DNA of 64,000 nucleotides from Bacteroidales bacterium (GCA_019454985.1 JACFNF010000008.1:86167-150166), one strand, 5' to 3'; shown: positions 16,618 through 25,174, numbered from the stretch's first letter. Notes: generated by a model not told the origin, from the sequence alone. A program made the numbers and translations.

Positions 16618-17757
16618 TCATGAAAGGGAATTCAACGGAAGCTTAATATAAAACGTGGTTCCCTCATCCTCCTCAGATACAAAGCTGACGCTTCCCTTCA
16701 GATATTGCTCGGTGAGCAGTTTGATGCTGTAGGTTCCTTGCCCGCGCGATTTATCTTTGGTTGAAAACGACCGCTGAAAAATCTGAAGTTGAACTTCCCG
16801 GCTCATATAGCCCGGATTATGTACAAAAAACTCAATATGGCTGTCGTCGGATTTTTTAACGCCTAATGTTACCGTTTGGCCGTCACGACTGGCTTCGAGG
16901 GCATTTTTCAATAAATTAATCAATACCCTTTTTAACAAAACCGGATCGGAATATAAAGCTAAATTGTCGCCTTGAAGAATCGTAATTTTCTTGCCCTGCC
17001 CAACAAAATGATGTTCCAATGTGTTTTTGATTTCAGAAAGTATTTGATTGATTTTTAACTCTTTAGGAATATATTTCAACTCTCCGGTTTCGGCCGCAAG
17101 CAGTTGGCGCTGAGCCATGATTTCGTCCAACAGATTTTCGCTGAGTTTGCTGGCAATACCAACAAATTCTTTGATTTCATGTGTGTCTTCGCTAGTAGAA
17201 ATAAATTCAAGGAATCCTCTGATACCTCCTGCAGTGTTTAAAATATCGTGAAAAAAGATTTTTTCGAGGGCGTGACGGCGTTTTTCGTTGCTGATGTCCA
17301 AGAGCGAAAGAATGACATACTGCTGGTTGTTGTAAATGAATGGCGAAGCAGTTACAGAGAGATCATAGGAAATTTCTTTATCAAACGGATGAGCGGTGAT
17401 GCGGCATTCGGAAGTTGCTTTTCGGTTGTTTTCGAGGCAATCCAAAATGGTGTTGACAGCTCCGCAATAGCAGCAATTTTCGGAAGTTCCGCAACCACCT
17501 TCATTTTTTGTGGCATTCACACAATGGAGAAGTTCACCGGGACGAAGGCCGACGATTTTTCTTAAATCGGTGATTCCTATGGCGTTGAGTAGAGTCTGAT
17601 TGCTGTAAACCACTTGACGTTCTTTGTTCAGCACAGCAACAATAAAAGGAAGGGCATTGACCAATTCGTCCACACTTTCAAGGTTGGCGAATATATTCAT
17701 GTCGTGCAGAAGCTGTTTGGTTTCTGCACGCTCAGCCGGAGCATGAAAGGTTTTCAT
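16618..17757 (-). CDS. PAS-domain sensor histidine kinase with cysteine cluster
   Basis: A 379-residue soluble kinase with no membrane segments. A PAS domain (about 30-155) contains an unusual cysteine-rich insert, with Cys79, 89, 95, 96, 98 and 107 in a HCV...GGCGTSENCCYCGA context, which could hold a metal or act as a thiol switch (inference). The phosphoacceptor is His170 (FFHDILNTAGG). A HATPase domain follows with the N-box NLLKNALEAS and the G-box GQGTYSIKLL. There is no receiver or DNA-binding domain, and no response regulator gene is adjacent, so the partner is elsewhere. A TATCTTTG element lies 25 bases upstream, inside a small upstream gene. Confidence 0.9.
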   Translation of the reverse strand: MKTFHAPAERAETKQLLHDMNIFANLESVDELVNALPFIVAVLNKERQVVYSNQTLLNAIGITDLRKIVGLRPGELLHCVNATKNEGGCGTSENCCYCGAVNTILDCLENNRKATSECRITAHPFDKEISYDLSVTASPFIYNNQQYVILSLLDISNEKRRHALEKIFFHDILNTAGGIRGFLEFISTSEDTHEIKEFVGIASKLSENLLDEIMAQRQLLAAETGELKYIPKELKINQILSEIKNTLEHHFVGQGKKITILQGDNLALYSDPVLLKRVLINLLKNALEASRDGQTVTLGVKKSDDSHIEFFVHNPGYMSREVQLQIFQRSFSTKDKSRGQGTYSIKLLTEQYLKGSVSFVSEEDEGTTFYIKLPLNSLS

Positions 17758-17761
17758 ATCT

Positions 17762-17938
17762 CTATTTTTTTATCCGCTTGCTCAAAGATACGAATAAAAG
17801 AGCGATGATGGGACTCAGAATGAAAGAAATAAAAAACAACATCTGTTTTCCGGGCCATCTGGATGCAAAAGTTTCGGAAATATAAAGCGATGTTGCATAC
17901 CATAAAACAAAGGCAACAGCCAGCCAAAGTCCGGTCAT
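17762..17938 (-). CDS. 58-residue two-helix membrane protein
   Basis: A small open frame from ATG at 17938 to TAG at 17762. Residues 1-20 (TGLWLAVAFVLWYATSLYI) and about 33-51 (MLFFISFILSPIIALLFVSL) are two clear hydrophobic helices joined by a short polar SETFASRWPGK turn, with a basic end SKRIKK. The FISFILSPIIALL pattern resembles small inner-membrane proteins seen in Bacteroidota, but I cannot name a family. The stop is 4 bases before the PAS-kinase ATG, so the two could be co-transcribed. The kinase's promoter element sits inside this frame, so separate transcription is also possible. The amphipathic design and tight spacing make it better than a chance frame. Confidence 0.55.
   Translation of the reverse strand: MTGLWLAVAFVLWYATSLYISETFASRWPGKQMLFFISFILSPIIALLFVSLSKRIKK
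17783..17790 (-). promoter_or_regulatory. -7 element (TATCTTTG) for the PAS kinase gene
   Basis: A perfect minus-strand TAnnTTTG match 25 bases from the kinase ATG, embedded in the coding frame of the 58-residue upstream protein. Confidence 0.5.
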
Positions 17939-18349
17939 GGTGAATGATATTATGAATTTTAGTTTGTGGGCATATTTGAAGTCGGGAATGTCCGGTAAAG
18001 TTTATTAAATCTTGTAAGAACGTTTAAGTATTCTATCCGTGATATCTGCTTTTGAGTGACGACACAAAAACGAAAGACTTGGGTAAAGATACAAACTTTA
18101 GCAGGCGCCAATATTGATTGGGCATTTAAATTGAACGGAAAGAGAGAAATTAGAATTTTACCAAAGGTCCGGAAGGTTACCAAAGAGAGCAAAAATGAAT
18201 AATATCCTGAAAACCCAGGATTTGCCGTTTACTGAAATGAAAGGAATTTATTTTTAAAAAAGGGAATGCCAACAATGAAGCAAAACACCATCGGTCAATC
18301 GGATGAACAAAGGAAACCATTACCTTTGCCCAAAACATCCCCGAAACCT
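17939..18349. other. 411-bp intergenic between the small membrane gene and the conserved unknown gene
   Basis: AT-rich and non-coding as far as I can see. The only recognised signal is the plus-strand TAnnTTTG element near its right end. The frame beginning at 18266 runs through this region, but I attribute its first 28 codons to leader DNA. Confidence 0.5.
18321..18328 (+). promoter_or_regulatory. -7 element (TACCTTTG) for the 474-residue conserved gene
   Basis: A perfect TAnnTTTG match 21 bases before the ATG at 18350. It favours that start over 18266 or 18275. Confidence 0.55.
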
Positions 18350-19774
18350 ATGTCAGACAATGGTCAAATTCTTTCGGTTAACCGCAAAGCATTAGAAATC
18401 AATCTAAATCCCACCATTTTTGGAAGCTTTGCCGAGATAGGCGGCGGGCAGGAAGTGGTGCGTAATTTTTTTCAGGCTGGCGGTGCATCGGGCACTGTGG
18501 CCAAATCCATTTCGGCCTACGACAAGCGTTTCAGCGATGCCCTTTATTGCAGCGAAAAACCCTCGAAGCGTTATGTGTCGCGCGAACGCCTTGAGTTGAT
18601 GCTCAGCGCAGAATACGACGAAATTACTTCATTACTGGCCGATTCCGAGAAGGGCGAAATTCGGTTTTTTGCCTTTGCCGACACCGTTTCTACGTTGAAC
18701 TTCAAAAAAGACAATATCAGCCATGGCTGGATGGGGGTGAAGTATCAACTGACACCTCAAAGTCAGCCCAATCAGGTAATTATTCATATCCGCCTGTTGG
18801 AAAACGATTCGTTGCTTCAACAAAACACCCTGGGAATTCTTGGTGTTAACCTGCTTTATGCCTGCTATTTTCATTGGCAATGGCCCAATACTTTTCTACT
18901 GTCACTCATGGACAACCTTTCGCCCGACCGCCTGGCTATTACGATGATGCACATGAGTGGCCCTGAACTTTCCTATGTTGACAACCGGCTTCTGGGTGTA
19001 CAATTGGTAAAAAATGGAATGACAAATGCCATCATGTTCGATCAAAACGGCAATGTGCAGGAACCCGATGATATGCTCTATAAAACCAATGTGCTCATTT
19101 TTCGGGGAAGTTTCAGGCCGGTAACCCATGTGAGCGTGGATATGCTGAAATCGAGCTTTGCTCTTTTCGAGAAAGATGAAGATTATGATCGTTTTAACAC
19201 CTTGTCGCTCTGCGAGATAACCCTCAACAACCTACTTCAGGAAGGCAGTTTCGACGAGCGCGATTTTCTCGACAGGGTGGATGTACTCAACGAAATGGGG
19301 CAAAATGTGATGGTTTCCAATTTCAGAGAATTTTACAAGGTGGTGAATTATTTGTCGCAGTTTCGTATCAATAAATTTCGGTTAGTCATTGGCATCGAAA
19401 CCTTTGTCAAGGTGATGCAGCCAAAATATTATGCCAATCTCCGGGGTGGCATCATCGAAGCCATTGGCCATCTTTTTCCGGAAAATGTGAAAGTATATGT
19501 TTATCCGGCTTTAGATCAATCAACCGGGAAACTATTGACTCTTAACGAATTGCATTTCCCTGTTGAAACAGTGCATTTGTTTGAACATTTGAAAGCCAAC
19601 CGAAAAATTTTAGATGTTCCTGGCATCTATCCTGCATTTTTGCGCATCTACTCGCACGATGTTCTCGAAAAAATTCGCTCCGGACAACCGGGATGGGAGA
19701 ATGATGTCCCGGCATTTGTGGCCGAACGCATTAAAAGCCGACGCTTGTTTGGCTATTCCGAACCAACGCAATAA
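18350..19774 (+). CDS. conserved bacterial protein of unknown function
   Basis: A 474-residue protein, apparently soluble and with no signal peptide. I recognise it as a widely conserved family whose database labels conflict (names such as nicotinate-nucleotide adenylyltransferase or TonB receptor have been attached to it), and I trust none of them. Signature stretches are NPTIFGSFAEIGGGQEVVRN, FQAGGASGTVAKSISAYD, FFAFADTVSTLNF, HGWMGVKYQ, GVNLLYACYF, MSGPELSYVDNRLLGVQLV and RGSFRPVTHVSVDML. There is no P-loop, HxGH or other nucleotidyltransferase motif. The C-terminal third includes REFYKVVNYLSQFRINKFRLVIG. It is monocistronic with its own promoter. The conserved Gly/Asp/His stretches suggest an enzyme, but that is only an inference. 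Confidence 0.85.
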   Translation: MSDNGQILSVNRKALEINLNPTIFGSFAEIGGGQEVVRNFFQAGGASGTVAKSISAYDKRFSDALYCSEKPSKRYVSRERLELMLSAEYDEITSLLADSEKGEIRFFAFADTVSTLNFKKDNISHGWMGVKYQLTPQSQPNQVIIHIRLLENDSLLQQNTLGILGVNLLYACYFHWQWPNTFLLSLMDNLSPDRLAITMMHMSGPELSYVDNRLLGVQLVKNGMTNAIMFDQNGNVQEPDDMLYKTNVLIFRGSFRPVTHVSVDMLKSSFALFEKDEDYDRFNTLSLCEITLNNLLQEGSFDERDFLDRVDVLNEMGQNVMVSNFREFYKVVNYLSQFRINKFRLVIGIETFVKVMQPKYYANLRGGIIEAIGHLFPENVKVYVYPALDQSTGKLLTLNELHFPVETVHLFEHLKANRKILDVPGIYPAFLRIYSHDVLEKIRSGQPGWENDVPAFVAERIKSRRLFGYSEPTQ

Positions 19775-20029
19775 ATTCAAATCCGCGTCTGCCTGTCTTC
19801 ATGATGCAATAGATTGATAAAGAACAAAGTAGATAAATAAAATCCTATGATATTTTGTTCCCGGTTCAGAAATAGAATCCACACAACTTTGCACAAAACT
19901 TATCTGTTGCACCTTTGAAATTGATCAGAAAGTTCATTCTGAACAAGGCAGGTTTTTACCCTTCATCAATTGCTATTTGCATCTTTCCAAAACTGTCATT
20001 GCCATTTCAATTTTTGCGATCACAGATTT

Positions 20030-20605
20030 TCAGGCCATTTTTCCTTTGAATTCAATCTGCTGGAGTGGTACGTAAATTGGGCCTTCTTTGCGGAGGATAC
20101 TTTCAAAAAGAATGAGTTTGTCCACCATCATTTCCTGAAAAAGTTTCTGCGGAAGCGCCGCCATCACTTGTTGAAAATATGGTTTATTGTTGATGTTTTT
20201 GATGCGACCGAGGGTAAGGTGAGGCACAAAGTTTTGGCGATCGCGTTCAAAGCCAGCACGGGCACAGGCATCAAGCACTTGATTGGCCAAAGCCGCCACA
20301 GGCTGTTGTGCATCAAGATGATTTCCAACCCAAATTATCCGCGGATCGTAACGGCTGCCAAAGATTCCGGTACGATCGAAAACTAACCCAAAAGGCGCCA
20401 CTTTCTCCACCGCAAGACTTACCTCCTTCAAAATACCCGGGATGGACTCATCGGATGTCTCACCCAAAAATTTCAGAGTCAAATGCAGATTTTCCGGCTT
20501 CGACCAGTTGATGCGTTCGTGAATCAACTGCCTTCGAAGGCGTTCCAATAAATCGGTAATCCCTTCGTTACAAGGCACATGGATGGCGATAAAAAGGCGT
20601 TTCAT
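20030..20605 (-). CDS. thpR: RNA 2',3'-cyclic phosphodiesterase
   Basis: A 191-residue member of the 2H phosphoesterase family (LigT/ThpR). It opens 2',3'-cyclic phosphates to 2'-phosphates and can join or cleave tRNA-type 2'-5' ends in vitro. The two catalytic HxTx motifs are intact: HLTLKFLG (His41) and HLTLGRIK (His129). The N-terminus MKRLFIAIHVP is typical, and no domain is missing. The ATG lies four bases after a TATTTTTG promoter element, the same leaderless spacing seen at purN and the DUF3109 gene. It diverges from the tRNA-Ala gene. Confidence 0.93.
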   Translation of the reverse strand: MKRLFIAIHVPCNEGITDLLERLRRQLIHERINWSKPENLHLTLKFLGETSDESIPGILKEVSLAVEKVAPFGLVFDRTGIFGSRYDPRIIWVGNHLDAQQPVAALANQVLDACARAGFERDRQNFVPHLTLGRIKNINNKPYFQQVMAALPQKLFQEMMVDKLILFESILRKEGPIYVPLQQIEFKGKMA

Positions 20606-20609
20606 GGCC

Positions 20610-20617
20610 CAAAAATA
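20610..20617 (-). promoter_or_regulatory. -7 element (TATTTTTG) for thpR, leaderless geometry
   Basis: A perfect minus-strand TAnnTTTG match with exactly four bases to the thpR ATG. Confidence 0.6.
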
Positions 20618-20671
20618 AGGAGACCGGCCAGAATTTTAAAAAAAGACTTGCATATCAATGGAGTTTTTTTG

Positions 20672-20679
20672 TACTTTTG
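20672..20679 (+). promoter_or_regulatory. -7 element (TACTTTTG) for tRNA-Ala
   Basis: A perfect TAnnTTTG match ending 10 bases before the tRNA 5' end. A TTG at 20648-20650 is placed to serve as the -33 element. Confidence 0.75.
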
Positions 20680-20689
20680 CACACTGATT

Positions 20690-20763
20690 GGGGAATTAGC
20701 TCAGTTGGCTAGAGCGTTTGACTGGCAGTCAAAAGGTCATCGGTTCGATTCCGTTATTCTCCA
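20690..20763 (+). tRNA. tRNA-Ala (GGC anticodon)
   Basis: A full cloverleaf is visible: acceptor GGGGAAT with ATTCTCC, D stem GCTC/GAGC, anticodon stem TTTGA/TCAAA around loop CTGGCAG, and T arm ATCGG-TTCGATT-CCGTT. The anticodon GGC (20713+11, i.e. 20724-20726) reads GCC/GCU alanine codons. The acceptor stem contains the G3-U70 wobble, the alanine identity mark, and A73 is the discriminator. The T stem has one T-T mismatch. CCA is not encoded and must be added enzymatically. The gene stands alone, with its own promoter and terminator. Confidence 0.96.
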
Positions 20764-20766
20764 CGC

Positions 20767-20801
20767 AAAACCCTGTCGGTGTATTCCTGACAGGGTTTTT
20801 T
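20767..20801 (+). terminator. rho-independent terminator of tRNA-Ala
   Basis: AAAACCCTGTC (20767-20777) pairs with GACAGGGTTTT (from 20789) across an 11-base loop and is followed by a T-rich run. Confidence 0.9.
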
Positions 20802-20862
20802 GTTTTTTCCAAATTATTTACGGCCTTTTTTATTTTTCAAGGGTTTTTCTGCACGCAGAATG

Positions 20863-20870
20863 TATATTTG
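20863..20870 (+). promoter_or_regulatory. -7 element (TATATTTG) for the lipoprotein/TonB-receptor operon
   Basis: A perfect TAnnTTTG match 23 bases before the ATG at 20894. Confidence 0.55.
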
Positions 20871-20893
20871 TGCGTTAAGAAACACCCTTTTCT

Positions 20894-21304
20894 ATGAAAA
20901 ACTATTTTCTACTCATTCTTTTTTCTGTTATTTTTTGTTTGATTTCGTGCAATAAGGCTGAAGAAAACGACCGCTTCGAATTGCTCACAACGCCTTTATG
21001 GCAAAGCGACAGCCTCTTAGTCAACGGATTGGAAGCCGGCGGTCAGGGTCAGATTCTGGAAAAATTTAACGGTACAGCCAAATTCAATCGGGATGCAACA
21101 GGATATTTCGGGCAATATACGGGATCGTGGCGCTTTGCTGACGACCGTAACCAGATTATCATCACCACCGATTCCCTTCCTATTCCGCTTACCACACTCA
21201 TCAGAGAACTCACCTCAACTTCGCTTAAAATCACTACGGCTTATCCCGATCAAACCAATCCGTCGGAGACTATGAATATCAGGATGACGTTTGTTGCAAA
21301 ATGA
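20894..21304 (+). CDS. small lipoprotein, lipocalin-like
   Basis: A 136-residue exported lipoprotein. Residues 1-19 form a signal peptide ending in the lipobox LISC with Cys19. The mature part is short and beta-rich. Patterns such as LWQSDSLLVNG, GYFGQYTGSWRF and ADDRNQIIITTDSLP resemble the small lipocalin-like lipoproteins of Bacteroidota (inference from pattern only). Its stop overlaps the start of the TonB receptor gene by 4 bases (ATGA), so the two are translationally coupled. It may work with that receptor at the outer membrane, but its ligand is unknown. Confidence 0.75.
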   Translation: MKNYFLLILFSVIFCLISCNKAEENDRFELLTTPLWQSDSLLVNGLEAGGQGQILEKFNGTAKFNRDATGYFGQYTGSWRFADDRNQIIITTDSLPIPLTTLIRELTSTSLKITTAYPDQTNPSETMNIRMTFVAK

Positions 21305-23544
21305 AAGCGCGGGTTTTTTTCGCCGGCTTTTTTTTGTTACTTCACTTTCAGGTGTCGGCACAGGGCTGGATTAGTGGAACAGTGAGCGACAAAACCAATG
21401 GTCAGCCTTTGGCCGGAGCTTTGGTTTTGATTCAGCAAAATCGTGGTGTAGCTGCCGATGCTTCGGGATATTTTCTGTTGTGGGCTGAGAAACCCGTCGT
21501 TCAGCTTACCTTTCAGATGCTTGGATTTAAGAGCTACACACAGAAAGTAAGCCCCATTGCTTCCGACACCCTGCGCCTGCAGGTGGAACTTTCTCCCGAA
21601 GTTTTTGACATGGATCAGGTGGTGGTAACAGCCAGTCGTATTGAGCAGCGTTTAGCCGAATTGACCGTTTCGATGAGTGTGTTGAAGCCCCAGATGGTCG
21701 AAAATCGTCACACCACCGATGCCGAAGCTTTGATCAACCGTGTGCAGGGCGTTGACATTCTCGATGGTCAGATTTCAATACGCGGCGGAAGCGGCTTCAG
21801 CTATGGCGCCGGAAGCCGGGTGTTGGCTTTGGTGGACGGATTGCCGGCTTTAGCAGCCGATGCCGGAAATATCCGCTGGCAATATCTCCCACTCGACAAC
21901 CTGAGTCAGGTTGAAATTATCAAAGGCGCTTCATCGGTGGCTTACGGATCATCGGCGCTGAACGGCGTCATAAACTTCCGGACGGCTGATGCAACGCCTC
22001 TTCCGCAGATGAAGGCCTATTTGCAAACGGGCTTTTTCGACCGGCCTGCAAATCGTTTGTGGAAATGGTGGACTACGCCTCGTATGTCCACATCAGCGGG
22101 TTTTGACTATCTGCGACGATTTGGCCACAACGATCTGGGGATTGGTTTTAGTCTGCTTTCCGATAATGGCTACCGTAAGTTCAACGACGAAAAACTCCTG
22201 CGCTATCACCTGAAATGGAAAAAATTCCATTCCCGTATTGAAAACCTTCGCTATGGTGTTTCGCTTCAAGGCGGATTCACCGATAAAACCGACTTTGTGC
22301 TCTGGGAAAATGCTACAACAGGCGCCCTCATCCAGGATAGTTCTACCGTCAGCCCGATGGATGGCATATATTTTACGCTCGATCCTTTTGTGACCTACGA
22401 CAGCCAAAAGGGCGTCCGTCATGAACTGAAAAGCAGGCTGATGCAAACGGAAAACAGTTTCCCGACGGCTACCAACAACAACAGTCTTTCCCGCTCCGCC
22501 TTTGTACAATATGAAATTTTTGCGCCTGTCTTTTCCTGGCTCAGGCTCCAATCGGGAGTAGTGCAGCAATCGGCCCAGGTGATTTCAAACTTCTATGGCA
22601 ACCACCATTCGCTGAATGCAGCCGCTTTTTTACAGCTTGAGTCACAGCCGATTCCCGGGTTGCAGCTTGTTGCCGGAACACGAATGGAATACAACAGCTT
22701 GGATGGTGGCTATCAACGTTTTGAACCTCTTTTCCGGACAGGCTTAAACTACGCCTTGGGTTCGGCAACTTTTTTAAGAGCTTCGTTTGGTCAGGGCTTT
22801 CGTTACCCTTCAATAGCGGAGCGATATGCATCAACCACACTGGGTGCAGTGAAAATTTTCCCCAACATCTATATCCAGCCCGAATCGGGTTGGAATGCTG
22901 AGCTTGGCTTCCGGCAAGGAATTAAAACATCAGGAATTACCGCCGGCATTGACCTGACGGCTTTTTATCTTCAAAACAAAAACATGATCGAATTCCTCTT
23001 TGGCATTTATCCCGACCGTAACGGCAGTTTTGGTTTTGGTTTTAAGGCTTCTAATATTGAAGCAGCCCGTGTGTATGGCGCTGAGGCTGAGTTGACTCTG
23101 GCGTTTGTAACGGGCACATTTAGCCATCAGCTCAATGGCGGCTATACCTATACCATGCCGGTTGAATACAACCCTTACACCGGAAAAAACTCCGACAATT
23201 ATTTGAAATACCGTCGGAAACACAGTGTCAAACTTCATTGGGAGATGAGTAAAAATCGTTTTGGCGGCGGAACCTCACTGAGCTGGCAATCGGCCATGTT
23301 ACGAATTGACAAGGTGTTTCTGGATGCCCTCACACGCGAACATCTGCTTCCCGGATTTTACGAATACTGGCAATCGAATAATAAGCCGGCTTTTGTTGCC
23401 GATGTTTTTTTGGCATACAATTTTTCATCGCACTGGAAACTTTCAGCCATGGTCAACAATCTTTTGAACACGGTTTATATGGGTCGTCCGGGTGATATTC
23501 AGCCGCAGCGGTATTTCAGCATCCGCCTTTCATGGGGGAAATAA
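21301..23544 (+). CDS. TonB-dependent outer-membrane receptor with N-terminal carboxypeptidase-regulatory-like domain
   Basis: A 747-residue receptor for energised uptake across the outer membrane. It has a signal peptide (1-20), then a CarboxypepD_reg-like beta domain (about 24-100, GWISGTVSDKTNGQPLAGALV). A TonB-box-like DQVVVTASR follows near residue 105, then a plug domain with GSGFSYGAGSRVLALVDG and VEIIKGASSVAYGSSALNG. The C-terminal barrel ends in RYFSIRLSWGK, an aromatic terminal strand. The substrate is not evident; vitamin, heme or siderophore are options. It is coupled to the upstream lipoprotein. It is not a SusC type, as no SusD gene follows. Confidence 0.93.
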   Translation: MKARVFFAGFFLLLHFQVSAQGWISGTVSDKTNGQPLAGALVLIQQNRGVAADASGYFLLWAEKPVVQLTFQMLGFKSYTQKVSPIASDTLRLQVELSPEVFDMDQVVVTASRIEQRLAELTVSMSVLKPQMVENRHTTDAEALINRVQGVDILDGQISIRGGSGFSYGAGSRVLALVDGLPALAADAGNIRWQYLPLDNLSQVEIIKGASSVAYGSSALNGVINFRTADATPLPQMKAYLQTGFFDRPANRLWKWWTTPRMSTSAGFDYLRRFGHNDLGIGFSLLSDNGYRKFNDEKLLRYHLKWKKFHSRIENLRYGVSLQGGFTDKTDFVLWENATTGALIQDSSTVSPMDGIYFTLDPFVTYDSQKGVRHELKSRLMQTENSFPTATNNNSLSRSAFVQYEIFAPVFSWLRLQSGVVQQSAQVISNFYGNHHSLNAAAFLQLESQPIPGLQLVAGTRMEYNSLDGGYQRFEPLFRTGLNYALGSATFLRASFGQGFRYPSIAERYASTTLGAVKIFPNIYIQPESGWNAELGFRQGIKTSGITAGIDLTAFYLQNKNMIEFLFGIYPDRNGSFGFGFKASNIEAARVYGAEAELTLAFVTGTFSHQLNGGYTYTMPVEYNPYTGKNSDNYLKYRRKHSVKLHWEMSKNRFGGGTSLSWQSAMLRIDKVFLDALTREHLLPGFYEYWQSNNKPAFVADVFLAYNFSSHWKLSAMVNNLLNTVYMGRPGDIQPQRYFSIRLSWGK

Positions 23545-23569
23545 AAAAGCGCCTTTTCAGGCGCTTTTT
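23544..23569. terminator. bidirectional rho-independent terminator
   Basis: AAAAAGCGCC and GGCGCTTTTT form a perfect 10-bp stem with a 6-base loop. It lies between the convergent TonB receptor and TonB transducer genes. Confidence 0.9.
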
Positions 23570-23590
23570 AAGTTTTTGAATGAACAAGTT

Positions 23591-24265
23591 TTATTGCAAA
23601 GTAAAACGTACCGGCAGGTTGAAAGAAACCCTCACGGCTTTCCCTCGCTGACGGCCAGGAGTCCATTTAGGCATTGACTGTACGACGCGGATAGCTTCTT
23701 CGTCGCAGCCGCCACCGATTCCGCGGAGCACTTTTACGTTGGAAACCGATCCATTGGGCTCAACCACAAAGTTGACAAACACCCTGCCCTGAATACCGCT
23801 TTCGCGGGCAATTGGAGGATATTTGATGTTTTGTGCAATAAAACGCATCATTTCTTCAGGTCCGCCAGGATATTCAGGCATGGATTCAACAACTGTAAAA
23901 ATCTCAGCTTCGACAACTTCCTCTTCTTCGCGAACCGGCGGAACATAAACTTCGATTTGTGTTTTTTGGTCCACTTCCACATTAATCTTCACGTCTTCAA
24001 CCTGCACGTCGTCTTCAACAACTTGTAAAACAGTGGTTTGAACAACAGGTGCCGGCGGTGGTGGTTTCACCGTCTGGTCGGTGATAGGAACAATTTCTTC
24101 AGGAATGTCTTCTACTTGGCGTTCAACAATGTTGAGCACACGTTTGTCGTAGCTTCTGTATTCAAAAGCAAAAAAGACAATCGCTAAAGCCAGTACAAGA
24201 CCTATCTGCGTGAAAATCATACGCTTATTTTCAAGGTCTGCTTTAGGTGATTTTTTAATTTCCAT
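23591..24265 (-). CDS. TonB-like energy transducer
   Basis: A 224-residue protein that links the inner-membrane proton force to outer-membrane receptors. One N-terminal helix (about 17-35, IGLVLALAIVFFAFEY) anchors it. A proline/valine/acidic periplasmic linker follows (VKPPPPAPVVQ, REEEEVVEAE). The C-terminal TonB domain (about 130-224) has the usual PEYPGGPEEMMRFI, IKYPPIARESGIQGRVFVNF and WTPGRQRGKAVRVSF stretches. No exbB or exbD is adjacent. It converges on the TonB receptor gene, which it may serve, although cells of this group carry several such transducers. Confidence 0.92.
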   Translation of the reverse strand: MEIKKSPKADLENKRMIFTQIGLVLALAIVFFAFEYRSYDKRVLNIVERQVEDIPEEIVPITDQTVKPPPPAPVVQTTVLQVVEDDVQVEDVKINVEVDQKTQIEVYVPPVREEEEVVEAEIFTVVESMPEYPGGPEEMMRFIAQNIKYPPIARESGIQGRVFVNFVVEPNGSVSNVKVLRGIGGGCDEEAIRVVQSMPKWTPGRQRGKAVRVSFNLPVRFTLQ

Positions 24266-24322
24266 AGTGTGATCTGGCTAAAGTGTTAATGCTGCATAAA
24301 AATGCGCGGCTAATTTACATAT

Positions 24323-24742
24323 TTATTCAATCGAAAGCTTTGCTCCCGGGTACTTTTTTTTGTGCCACAGCCAAAACACACCGAAACCGATCAAGGTACC
24401 GACGACATCGGCCAGAAAATCGTAAAGATTTCCGCTGCGACCGATGAAGACATATGCCTGTAGCAGCTCGGTGAGGCCGCCATAGGCGGCGCCGCTGAGG
24501 ATCACAAAAAATGAAATGGAAGAACGTCGTTTTTGTTCGGTAAACGGTTTCTGAAAAGGGAAAGCCGTCAGGAACGCCAGAATACCAAACATCAATAAAT
24601 GTACCACTTTATCCGGCGAAAGCCAGTCAATAAACCGCGTTACTTTTGGAAAATATTTACCGGGTACTGTAGTGAGTATCAGCACAAACAAAGCCCAAGC
24701 AATCGCCGGAAGCCAGTTTTTCAGATGTACACACTTTCTCAC
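24323..24742 (-). CDS. VanZ family membrane protein
   Basis: A 139-residue protein with four hydrophobic segments and the VanZ pattern: TVPGKYF after helix 1, SPDKVVHLLMFGILAFL in helix 2, GGLTELLQAYVFIGRSGNLYDFLADVVGTLIG in the C-terminal half. VanZ-like proteins are named after a teicoplanin-resistance accessory protein, but their biochemical role is not settled. The start is 20 bases after the gcvH stop, so the two are almost certainly co-transcribed. I infer no functional link to the glycine cleavage system. Confidence 0.9.
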   Translation of the reverse strand: MRKCVHLKNWLPAIAWALFVLILTTVPGKYFPKVTRFIDWLSPDKVVHLLMFGILAFLTAFPFQKPFTEQKRRSSISFFVILSGAAYGGLTELLQAYVFIGRSGNLYDFLADVVGTLIGFGVFWLWHKKKYPGAKLSIE

Positions 24743-24761
24743 AACCCGGGCACTCCTGCCT

Positions 24762-25142
24762 TTAGGCTCCGATGAGAGCTAAGTATCCGGCGGCATCAAG
24801 CAGCTGATCAAGCTGCGAAGCGTCGTCGAAGGTGATTTTTACGATCCAGCCACGGCCATATGGGTCTTTGTTGATGAGTTCTGGCTGTGTGGAAAGTTCT
24901 TCGTTGAATTCGGTCACCGTGCCATTCACAGGCATATAGATGTCGGAAGCCGTTTTGACAGCTTCGATGGAACCGAAAGTTTCACCTGCGTCAAGGGTTT
25001 CGTCAACAGTGTCCACTTCAACATACACAATGTCGCCCAGTTCTTTTTGAGCATACTCGGTGATTCCGATAATAGCTTCGTTGCCATTTACACGAACCCA
25101 TTCGTGATTTTTGGTGTACTTGAGGTCTGATGGAATATTCAT
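24762..25142 (-). CDS. gcvH: glycine cleavage system H protein
   Basis: The 126-residue lipoyl carrier that shuttles the aminomethyl group between the P, T and L proteins. The lipoylation lysine is Lys63 in [18 protein letters not shown]. The remaining motifs ([44 protein letters not shown]) are intact. The genes for P, T and L proteins are not in the window, as is usual where GcvH stands alone. A TAATTTTG element lies about 25 bases upstream, and the VanZ gene follows. Confidence 0.97.
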   Translation of the reverse strand: MNIPSDLKYTKNHEWVRVNGNEAIIGITEYAQKELGDIVYVEVDTVDETLDAGETFGSIEAVKTASDIYMPVNGTVTEFNEELSTQPELINKDPYGRGWIVKITFDDASQLDQLLDAAGYLALIGA

Positions 25143-25166
25143 TTTATTAAGAATTTAGTTTGGCTT

Positions 25167-25174
25167 CAAAATTA
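25167..25174 (-). promoter_or_regulatory. -7 element (TAATTTTG) for gcvH-vanZ
   Basis: A perfect minus-strand TAnnTTTG match, 24 bases upstream of the gcvH ATG. Confidence 0.6.
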
